A DNA stretch of 33,456 nucleotides from Firmicutes bacterium UBA3930 (lineage in GTDB: Bacteria; Bacillota; Clostridia; Caldicoprobacterales; Caldicoprobacteraceae): the NCBI GenBank assembly GCA_002385885.1, contig DGEI01000023.1, positions 5,330 through 38,785 on the forward strand. The letters run 5' to 3'. The number at the start of each line of letters is the position of its first letter. Position 1 is the first letter of the stretch. The notes under the pieces are model-generated. The model ran no database searches. It was not told where the DNA came from and saw only the letters and a program-made list of their open reading frames with translations. This document shows, piece by piece, positions 6,028-13,966 of this stretch. Position numbers and translations under genes: made by a program.

Positions 6028-6336
6028 AAATTAGAGATTTATGATGTTGGCGGAATATAAGACAAGAATGACCCTGCTAAGTAGTATCGGCAAGGCCATC
6101 GGCAATTTATTAAGCTATCTTAAACATCATGAATCTCCTGTTGTACTGAACCGTCTGCCATATAGAAGATCTTTATGGGGGATCAATCTTTGCCATATCC
6201 ATATAAACCTCAAGATGACAGTGCATAGGAATAGCAGTATGGTCAGTAGCAGCCTGATAACATGGTAAAATTACATAAAGGAGCATAGTTCCCCCCTCCC
6301 CCACAAAAGGCTTGGCAAAATAGATATTTTGTTTTA
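6028..6336. other. Stretch without a recognisable gene between the array and the recombinase remnant
   Basis: A 75-codon frame (6041-6268, plus strand) exists, but it has no ribosome binding site and its second half reads like non-coding sequence; a possible homologous piece (about AEYKTRMTLLSSIGKAIGNL) could be the remnant of an element. The stretch ends in a C-rich run (6290-6302) just before the recombinase fragment. It is most simply the scar of the rearrangement that cut attC 5. Confidence 0.4.
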
Positions 6337-7002
6337 TCAAAAGTTACGGCACAGCATACGCATCACGTAATAGACCGGAAAACACCATAACACCGCCGCA
6401 TAAAGGGCAGGCAGTAATGATCTGTTAGCTAGGGGAAGCCGGGTCTGCAAGTAGTCCCATAATATTTCGGTTAATTCGTCCTTAAGGGGTAACAGGCGCT
6501 CAAGGTCACCTTTTCCTATGACTGTAAGTGTCTGATTCTTAAAATCTATATTATTCCAGGATAGTGAGAGAAGTTCTGCTCTCCTCACACCGGTGTATGC
6601 GAGCACGTACAACATAGCTTTATCCTGGAGCCACATGTCATCAGCTTTATAAAACTCCGGAACCGCAAGGAGCCGTTTTAGTTCGGCAGGCTTAAGAAAA
6701 GCCGGTATCCGCCTCGGTATTCTTGGTGGTTTGATTTTTCTCATCGGGGATACCATAATATAATCCTGCTCAACACAAAAATTGAAGAAGCTCCTCAGGC
6801 AGTTGACCCTTCTGGACAGCGTAGCTGGTTTATAGTCGAAATTCTCACCAAGGTAGAGGAGGAACTTATGGATCAGGGGTTGGGATATGGCATCTACAGT
6901 AAAAGGATTTAAATCGTTTTTCTCCAAAAAGTCCGCTAATTGATTAAGGTCAGAACGGTAAACGTAGATTGTTTTAACGCTTGCCGTTTTTTCAACTCTC
7001 AT
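6337..7002 (-). pseudogene. Tyrosine recombinase, truncated in the catalytic domain
   Basis: The 221-residue product has an N-terminal SAM-like core-binding domain (about residues 1-90, YVYRSDLNQLADFLEKNDL, then LSRRVNCLRSFFNFC) and the start of the catalytic domain (LKPAELKRLL at about 103-112). The first catalytic Arg is in YTGVRRAELLSLSW (about 135-148) and the beta-hairpin Lys in VIGKGDLERLLPL. The later box (H-x-x-R, H/W and the Tyr nucleophile) is absent: the frame ends soon after VYYVMRMLCRN, about 80 residues early for a XerC/D-size enzyme. It should not be catalytically active. It is a XerC/D-like or transposon-type integrase; I see no integron-integrase-specific insert, and the region where it would lie is lost. 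Confidence 0.75.
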
Positions 7003-7206
7003 AAACAGATAATACTCTTCCTTAACCTTGCGTAAGTCTACGATAATACCTCCTGTGCATAAATATTAGTGTTTTTGTATGCGACAGAAGTATGCATATC
7101 CCGGACATAACCCAAGTGGGGTGGTTTCTATGTATTGATACAACAGGGAATAGGGCTTTCCATCTTTTCCCTGCTTTAACTCGGCTTATAGACTTAGTCG
7201 CTGATA

Positions 7207-7237
7207 AAAATAACACGTCGATACGGCGTGTTATTTT
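7207..7237. terminator. Bidirectional terminator hairpin beside the IS256 insertion
   Basis: Perfect 11-bp stem AAAATAACACG (7207-7217) with CGTGTTATTTT (7227-7237) and a 9-base loop. The A-run and T-run ends make it terminator-like on both strands. The IS256 target duplication begins at its last base. Confidence 0.65.
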
Positions 7238-8662
7238 GTTAATTGAAATTGTCCCAAAGTCCGTGGAATTTGAAGTGGCGTTCCTGACGACAGTTTGATA
7301 AACTGTTGGTTGGGAAAAACCAAAACGAAAGGAGACGCCACTAATGGAATTATACCACGGACAGCAAGGTAAGGTAAATGAAAGCTTGGATTTTACTGTA
7401 GATTTTTCAGAATTGGAGGGAATGGCACGGACTGGGCTATTATCATTATCAGTACAATTAGGCATCAAAGCATTGAATATTATGCTTGAAGATGAGGTTA
7501 TCTCTTATGCTGGAGAGAAAGGCAAGCACAACCCATCTAGGACTGCATATCGACATGGACATGAAAGAACCAGTGTTGTTCTAGGCGGCCAGAAAATCGC
7601 AATACAAAAGCCCAGGGTAAGGAGTAAAGACGGAAACGGAGAATTGCCTATAGAAACGCTTATACAGTTTCAGGCAGAAGATGCACTTAATAATGCGGCC
7701 TTACGAAGGGTCCTTCATGGCGTATCCGTTAGGAACTATATACATACCCTGGACGAGACCCCGGAAGGTTCCCATTCGACCTCAAAGAGCAGCATAAGCA
7801 GAAGGTTTACAAAAGAGACTGAAAGGCTTATGAATGAGTTCATAAATCGCCGGATAGACGACTATTATCCTGTCATAATGATGGATGGAGTAAAGATTGG
7901 GGGTTATATGGTTATTGTAGCCCTTGGCATATCAAAGGCAGGAGATAAAAAAGTCCTCGGCATAATAGAAGGGTCCACTGAAAACGCCAAGATATGTACA
8001 GACCTTATTCAGAACATGATTAAGAGAGGCCTGGACGCTAGCGAAAACAGGCTGTTCGTACTGGATGGAGGTAAGGGCCTACACAAAGCGGTAAAGGATG
8101 TATTCGGAGAAAATGCATATATCCAAAGATGCCAGATACATAAGCGCAGGAATGTGCAAAGCTACTTGCCGGAGAGTGAGCAAAGAAAAGTAAAGGCAGT
8201 AATGAATAAGGCATATATGGAGTTTGAATACAACGAGGCAAAGAAGAAGCTTGAGCTTTTAGCAAGGGAACTTGAATTCAAATACCCGTCAGCAGCAGCA
8301 AGTTTACGGGAGGGCTTAGAGGAAACCCTTACAGTTCACAAACTGAAAGTTCCTGGGCTGTTAAGGACTACACTCTCAAACACCAACCCTATTGAATCCG
8401 CTATTGGTACTGCACTGGATGTTATAGGCCGGGTTAAGAATTGGCAAAGCGGGGATCAGGTTTTAAGATGGGCATCCGCCGGTTTTATGCTGGCAGAGGA
8501 AAAGTTCAGGGCAATTAAGGGGCACAAACAAATCCCCTTTTTGACAGATGCTTTAAGCAATAAAAAACCCAGCGAATTATTAAAAACAAGTTGATTTCGC
8601 GAAAACCTGAGAAAAACTGCGCTACTGAAATTCTACGGAAGATAGGACAAGCTCTGTTAATT
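7237..8662 (+). mobile_element. IS256-family insertion sequence (element 7245-8654) with 8-bp target duplications
   Basis: The ends are 27-bp imperfect inverted repeats: 7245-7271 starts GAAATTGTCC and 8628-8654, read on the minus strand, starts GAGCTTGTCC; 20 of 27 positions agree. The element is 1410 bp and holds one transposase gene. TGTTAATT occurs directly outside both ends (7237-7244 and 8655-8662), which fits the 8-9 bp duplication of this family. The intact duplication shows simple insertion without later rearrangement at the ends. Confidence 0.9.
7344..8594 (+). CDS. IS256-family (mutator-type) transposase
   Basis: The 416-residue product has the usual family length. The ATG follows AAAGGAGACGCCACTA. 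Motifs in order: Y-R-H-G near residue 72, the PRVR box, the first catalytic Asp in VIMMDGVKIGG (about 178), the second Asp in FVLDGGKGLHKAV (about 243), RCQIHKRRNV (the C/H motif after it) and the catalytic Glu in TNPIESAIG (about 350). All expected acidic residues are present and the frame is undisturbed, so the enzyme could be active. It moves its own element by cut- or copy-based transposition through a circular intermediate, as known for the family. It lies alone in its element, upstream of the restriction-like operon and in the same direction. Confidence 0.95.
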   Translation: MELYHGQQGKVNESLDFTVDFSELEGMARTGLLSLSVQLGIKALNIMLEDEVISYAGEKGKHNPSRTAYRHGHERTSVVLGGQKIAIQKPRVRSKDGNGELPIETLIQFQAEDALNNAALRRVLHGVSVRNYIHTLDETPEGSHSTSKSSISRRFTKETERLMNEFINRRIDDYYPVIMMDGVKIGGYMVIVALGISKAGDKKVLGIIEGSTENAKICTDLIQNMIKRGLDASENRLFVLDGGKGLHKAVKDVFGENAYIQRCQIHKRRNVQSYLPESEQRKVKAVMNKAYMEFEYNEAKKKLELLARELEFKYPSAAASLREGLEETLTVHKLKVPGLLRTTLSNTNPIESAIGTALDVIGRVKNWQSGDQVLRWASAGFMLAEEKFRAIKGHKQIPFLTDALSNKKPSELLKTS

Positions 8663-8780
8663 CCCTATTGACTATTTTGGTAATGTTGTTTGCTAAATTT
8701 GACAAATTGAGGCAGGAAGAAATGGAGCATTGTAGAAACATTAAATAAGTAATTGGAGTATTGATGCAGGGGGTGGTAAT

Positions 8781-11700
8781 GTGGATGTTTTTACATTGAA
8801 TAGAAACATGATAAATAACTACTCAAACTATATAAAAAGTTTTATCAATATAAGAGACCAACGTATTAAAGAAAAAGTGGATACAGAAATAAATGATGGA
8901 CTTTTATGGCCAGAACCACTAATACAGCTCAACCCATCATTTAAGCAGGGACTGTCAATTGATGATTTAGTAGATAAAGGTATACTCCATCCTGAATGTG
9001 GGAAGATTTTCCGCGTTGGGAAGAAAGAGCATAGCGCAGGCAGGCAGCTTAGACTCCATCAGCATCAGGTAGATGCTATAAATGCTGCTAAAGCAGGGGA
9101 CAACTATGTACTTACGACCGGCACCGGTTCTGGGAAAAGCCTGGCCTACATAATACCTATTGTTGATTATGTTTTAAGGCATCAAAACAAAAAGGGTATA
9201 AAAGCTATAGTTATTTATCCGATGAACGCTTTAGCAAACAGTCAGCACGGAGAATTAGAGAAATTCCTTTGCGAAGGATATCCTCCAGATAGACCACCTG
9301 TCACTTTTCAGAGATATACCGGTCAAGAGGATCAGGAAAAGAGAGATGCAATTATAGCCAACCCTCCAGACATATTGCTTACAAACTATGTGATGCTAGA
9401 ACTTATAATGACCAGAGTGGAAGATAAGAAACTACTCTCCGATGCTTCGTTAAAATATGTTGTGTTGGACGAGTTACATACATATCGCGGCCGTCAGGGT
9501 GCCGATGTTGCAATGCTAATACGAAGGCTTAGTGAGAAGTATGGCGAAAGTGATCTACAATTCGTGGGTACTTCCGCAACGTTAGCTAGTGAAGGAAGCT
9601 ATGATAAACAAAAGGAAGACGTTGCAAAAGTAGCCTCACTAGTCTTTGGAAGTGAAGTCAAAAAAGACAGAGTAATAATGGAAACTCTTCAAAGGGCTAC
9701 CAAGGAATATGATTTTTCAAATCCGGCTAATATTGAATCCTTAAAAGATAGTGTACTTAAAGTAGACGAACACGAACGCATGTCATACTCTGAGTTTATT
9801 AATTCACCCTTTGCTTCATGGGTGGAATCTACCTTCGGGATAAAAAGAGATTCCGAGAGCGGCAGATTTATTAGGCAAGAACCAAAGCCAATACAGGGTC
9901 AGGAAGGAGCGGCAAAAGCATTAAGTGAGCTAACTGCTTTAGACAAAAACATATGTGCCCAAGCTATTCAGAAGGTATTGTCGGCTGGTTATGCATGTGA
10001 AGATGAAACTACCGGTTTTAAGGTATTCGCTTTCAGACTTCATCAGTTTATAAGTTCCGGCGATATGGTATACGTCTCTTTAGAAGATAGTGAAAGCAGG
10101 TATATTTCAACATCGGGACAAAAGTTTGTGCCTGGAGACAGGAGTCGCGTTTTATTGCCGGTAGTATTCTGTCGTGAATGTGGTCAGGAGTATTACGTGG
10201 TAGCTAAGAAACAAGTAGGCGGGTATTATGAATTTGTTGCGAGAGATTTTAGGGAGACCAATCTAGAAGATGATGTAGAAGCCGGTTATCTATACCCGGA
10301 CCAGGATAATGAATGGACAGATAATGAGGAGGAACTTATAAAGAAGGATAAACTACCCGATGACTGGCTTGATTTGCAAGCAGGCGAACCACGTATACGA
10401 AGGGATAGACGTGAGGACCTACCCAGGGCCTTCAAGGTGCTGCCAAATGGAAGCACCGATGAGAATGGAAACTTATTCTGGTTTATTAAGACTCCGTTTT
10501 CTTTCTGTCTAAATTGTGGGGTTGCATATGTGCGCCGAAAACAAAGAGATATAAGCAAGTTGGGAACACTTAGTCTAGCTACAAGAAGTACTGATACCAC
10601 TATACTCACATTAGCTGCACTGACTGAATTGTTTAAAAATAACAATCTTAGTAATAAAGCGCGCAAACTGTTAAGTTTTACAGATAACCGCCAGGATGCG
10701 TCATTACAGGCAGGTCATTTCAATGACTTTGTGCAAATCGGGCTTCTGCGTTCTGCTTTATATAAGGCAGTAGACGCAGCGGGAGACGCCGGGCTTACTC
10801 ATGAACTGTTACCGCAGAAGGTTTTTCATGCTTTGAATTTGGACCTTAAAGAATATGCCGCAAATAAGGAAGCTGTATTTAACGAGAATGCTAAACGGGC
10901 TTTGCAAAATGTAATAGGATATCGCATATACAACGATCTAAGGAGGGGCTGGCGTTTAACAGCTCCCAATTTAGAACAGTGCGGTTTACTGCAGTTTGAC
11001 TATATTAATCTGGACGATATCTGTCAGGCCGAAGAGTATTGGCAAGGTAGCCATATCGCTCTTGTAGAGGCAAGCCCCGCCATTAGAAAAGAGGTTTGCA
11101 AGGTTCTTCTAGACTATATGAGGCGGGAATTAGTCATTAAGGTTGATTATCTTGATAGGGATTACCAAGAAGCAATAAAGCAGATGAGCAGCCAGCATCT
11201 GGATGAGCCGTGGGCTATAGAAGAAGACGAAGTGATATTTTCTTCAAATATTCTCTATCCTAGGAAAAAAGATAGAAATTATGGCCAAAATACGGTATGC
11301 ATAACCGGCCGGAGCGGATTTGGGTTATACCTGAACAGAAAAAGTACTTTTCCAGAATACATAGGGCATTTAAGGCTTGAAGAACGAGAAGAAATCATAA
11401 AAAAACTGCTCGAAATCCTATCTATTGCGGATATTGTACAGAAAGTTGATACGAATGATGAGATTCCGGGATATCAGCTTAAGGCTGCGGCAATGATATG
11501 GAAAAGCGGTGACGGAACACAAGCTTACCATGATATCATTAGGATTCCACGCCAGTCAGATTTTGGCAGCCGTAGCAACAGCTATTTTGTTGATTTTTAT
11601 AAAAACGCAGCATTTCAGTATAAAAATGTCGTTGCCCGTGAACACACAGCCCAAGTTCCCAGCGAGGAAAGAGAAAAAAGAGAAGAATTGTTTAGAAATG

Positions 11701-13949
11701 GTGAACTCCCCATTCTATTCTGCTCACCTACAATGGAGCTAGGAATAGATATAGCGGAACTAAATGTGGTCAACATGAGAAACATACCGCCTACTCCCGC
11801 AAATTATGCTCAAAGAAGTGGACGGGCAGGAAGAAGCGGGCAGCCTGCATTAGTGTTTAGTTATTGTTCCTTGGGCAGTCCCCATGACCAGTACTACTTT
11901 CGCAGGGCAGAGAGAATGGTATCGGGGATTGTGGCTCCTCCGCGAATTGACTTATCAAACGAGGATATGTTGGAGGCCCACCTGCATTCCATCTGGTTGG
12001 AGGAAAGCAACGTGGATCTAGGCCGTTCTTTGTTGGAACACGTTATAGATGTAAGTGGTGATCCACCTTCCTTGGACCTAAAACAAAACATGAAAGATGA
12101 TTTGCAGAACCAGAATGCGATGAGGAAAGCTGAGTTGCGGACAAGGAATATACTTGATACTATTCGCAAGCATCTAGAAAATTCAGGATGGTACAGTGAA
12201 GGTTGGTTGGAGGCAGTGCTGAGTAAACTGCCATTGAGTTTTAATAATGCATGTAACAGGTGGAGAGAACTGTACAGGTCTGCGTATAACCAGATTATTA
12301 CTCAAAATAAGGTAATAATGGACACTACAAGGCTTGAAAAAGATAGAAAAGAGGCAAAACGGCTGAGACGAGAGGCAGAATCACAGTTAGAACTGCTGTG
12401 TGATACCCGAAATGTCATGCAGTCTGATTTTTACAGCTACAGGTATTTTGCAAGTGAAGGTTTTTTGCCTGGCTATAACTTTCCGCGTCTTCCGCTTTCT
12501 GCTTATATTCCGGCACGCAGAAGCACAAATAAGCAGGACGAGTTTCTATCGCGGCCTCGTTTTCTAGCTATATCGGAATTCGGACCTCGAAATATAATTT
12601 ATCATGAAGGAGTTAAATATAGTATCATTAAAGCCATACTACCCGTAAACCGCGGAGATGACGGAACACTGCCGTTAACCGCTGTAAAGATTTGCAGTGA
12701 ATGCGGTTGTTTTCATCATATCAATGACGACTTTTTGGTAGATAACTGTGTTCATTGCGGGGCAGAACTGGATGCATCAATTAACAACCTATTACGGCTG
12801 CAAAATGTTTCGACAAAGCGCCGTGAGAGGATAAACTCTGATGAAGAAGAACGGACCAAGATGGGGTATGACCTGATAACCACCTACCGGTTTACCGAAA
12901 TACAAGGACAGCGCATGATAAAAAATGCTGTAATAAATACTGAAGAAGAAGACAAATTCAAACTAACATATGGTCATACAGCAGAGCTCTGGCGTATTAA
13001 TCTTGGGTGGAAGAGAAGGAGATTTGACGGTTTTATTATCGACACCGAACGTGGATACTGGGCTAGGAACGAAAACGATGATACGGAGAATGATGACGGT
13101 GTAAGACTCGGTAACCATGTTCAACGAGTAATTCCCTACGTTACCGATCGGCGCAACTGCCTGTTGGTGGAGCCATTATTTGATATTGGTTATAACGCGA
13201 TGTGCTCTTTACAAGCAGCGCTAAAAATCGCTATTCAGGCCGTATTTCAGTTGGAAGATAATGAACTTGCTGCTGAACCACTGCCTGACCGCAATAATCG
13301 CAGAATAATTCTCCTTTATGAATCCGCTGAAGGAGGAGCAGGAGTATTGCGCAGGTTGGTGGAGGATAGGGATGCTATCAAACGTGTTGCCGTTGCAGCA
13401 TTGGAACTTTGCCACTTTGATAGTAATACAGGCGAGGATAAAAAAAGGCATCCAAGGAGTAAAGAAAACTGTGAAGCTGCGTGTTATGACTGTCTGATGA
13501 GTTATGCCAATCAGAGGGACCATGAGTTTTTGGACCGCTTCCTAATAAAGGATATATTGATTGCACTAAAGGATGCCAGTCTAAGGATTTCCCCTAGCTC
13601 TCTCAGTTGGCAGGAGCATCTTACAAACCTTAAAGAAAAGTGTGATTCGGGCCTGGAAAAAAGATGGCTTGATTTTCTTGTACAATATGACCTAAGGTTA
13701 CCTTCTTCAGCCCAAAAACTAATTACTGAATGTTCAACAAGACCGGATTTCATTTATGAAGAGAGTTTTGTGGTAGTCTATATAGATGGCCCGCCACATG
13801 ACTATCCTCACAGACAAGAAAGGGATGCCTTGAAAACAGCACAACTCGAAGACCTCGGCTATCAGGTTATACGTTTTGGGCACCTTGATGATTGGCTAAG
13901 TATTGTTAAAGAACATGAGGATATCTTTGGTAAAGTTGATAAGCATTAG
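8781..13949 (+). CDS. Giant DEAD/DEAH helicase with DUF1998-type region and C-terminal nuclease-like domain (DISARM-type)
   Basis: The GTG follows GGGGGTGGTAAT. The 1722-residue product has a helicase core: Walker A TTGTGSGKS near residue 112, TNYVMLELIMTR near 206, DELH near 229 and SATLAS near 255. The second RecA domain, with MELGIDIAELN and QRSGRAGRSG, is at about 985-1020. Two CxxC motifs (FCRECGQ near 463, FCLNCGV near 575) probably bind zinc, as do ICSECGCF and CVHCGAEL at 1303-1335. A DUF1998/MZB-like region follows (EGGAGVLRRL near 1516, CYDCLMSYANQRDHE near 1568). The end has RPDF, VVYIDG, a His and VIRFGHLDD (1650-1705), like Vsr/DUF559 nucleases of the PD-(D/E)xK fold. DrmA and DruE helicases share the helicase-DUF1998 plan, but this one is longer than DrmA. 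First gene of the operon; the next starts 17 bases on. It probably translocates on DNA; the target is unknown. Confidence 0.88.
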   Translation: MDVFTLNRNMINNYSNYIKSFINIRDQRIKEKVDTEINDGLLWPEPLIQLNPSFKQGLSIDDLVDKGILHPECGKIFRVGKKEHSAGRQLRLHQHQVDAINAAKAGDNYVLTTGTGSGKSLAYIIPIVDYVLRHQNKKGIKAIVIYPMNALANSQHGELEKFLCEGYPPDRPPVTFQRYTGQEDQEKRDAIIANPPDILLTNYVMLELIMTRVEDKKLLSDASLKYVVLDELHTYRGRQGADVAMLIRRLSEKYGESDLQFVGTSATLASEGSYDKQKEDVAKVASLVFGSEVKKDRVIMETLQRATKEYDFSNPANIESLKDSVLKVDEHERMSYSEFINSPFASWVESTFGIKRDSESGRFIRQEPKPIQGQEGAAKALSELTALDKNICAQAIQKVLSAGYACEDETTGFKVFAFRLHQFISSGDMVYVSLEDSESRYISTSGQKFVPGDRSRVLLPVVFCRECGQEYYVVAKKQVGGYYEFVARDFRETNLEDDVEAGYLYPDQDNEWTDNEEELIKKDKLPDDWLDLQAGEPRIRRDRREDLPRAFKVLPNGSTDENGNLFWFIKTPFSFCLNCGVAYVRRKQRDISKLGTLSLATRSTDTTILTLAALTELFKNNNLSNKARKLLSFTDNRQDASLQAGHFNDFVQIGLLRSALYKAVDAAGDAGLTHELLPQKVFHALNLDLKEYAANKEAVFNENAKRALQNVIGYRIYNDLRRGWRLTAPNLEQCGLLQFDYINLDDICQAEEYWQGSHIALVEASPAIRKEVCKVLLDYMRRELVIKVDYLDRDYQEAIKQMSSQHLDEPWAIEEDEVIFSSNILYPRKKDRNYGQNTVCITGRSGFGLYLNRKSTFPEYIGHLRLEEREEIIKKLLEILSIADIVQKVDTNDEIPGYQLKAAAMIWKSGDGTQAYHDIIRIPRQSDFGSRSNSYFVDFYKNAAFQYKNVVAREHTAQVPSEEREKREELFRNGELPILFCSPTMELGIDIAELNVVNMRNIPPTPANYAQRSGRAGRSGQPALVFSYCSLGSPHDQYYFRRAERMVSGIVAPPRIDLSNEDMLEAHLHSIWLEESNVDLGRSLLEHVIDVSGDPPSLDLKQNMKDDLQNQNAMRKAELRTRNILDTIRKHLENSGWYSEGWLEAVLSKLPLSFNNACNRWRELYRSAYNQIITQNKVIMDTTRLEKDRKEAKRLRREAESQLELLCDTRNVMQSDFYSYRYFASEGFLPGYNFPRLPLSAYIPARRSTNKQDEFLSRPRFLAISEFGPRNIIYHEGVKYSIIKAILPVNRGDDGTLPLTAVKICSECGCFHHINDDFLVDNCVHCGAELDASINNLLRLQNVSTKRRERINSDEEERTKMGYDLITTYRFTEIQGQRMIKNAVINTEEEDKFKLTYGHTAELWRINLGWKRRRFDGFIIDTERGYWARNENDDTENDDGVRLGNHVQRVIPYVTDRRNCLLVEPLFDIGYNAMCSLQAALKIAIQAVFQLEDNELAAEPLPDRNNRRIILLYESAEGGAGVLRRLVEDRDAIKRVAVAALELCHFDSNTGEDKKRHPRSKENCEAACYDCLMSYANQRDHEFLDRFLIKDILIALKDASLRISPSSLSWQEHLTNLKEKCDSGLEKRWLDFLVQYDLRLPSSAQKLITECSTRPDFIYEESFVVVYIDGPPHDYPHRQERDALKTAQLEDLGYQVIRFGHLDDWLSIVKEHEDIFGKVDKH

Positions 13950-13966
13950 TAGGGGGTGATGGACCA

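Noticed and set aside
6041..6268. 75-codon frame on the plus strand
   Set aside because: No ribosome binding site, and the second half reads like random translation; at most it is a remnant of an element.
6337..7002. The recombinase fragment as the integrase of the cassette array
   Set aside because: Its preserved motifs look XerC/D- or transposon-like, the diagnostic region is missing, and it is cut before the catalytic tyrosine.
8699..8735. TTGACA upstream of the giant helicase gene as a -35 box
   Set aside because: No acceptable -10 hexamer at 16-18 bases, so I do not call a promoter.
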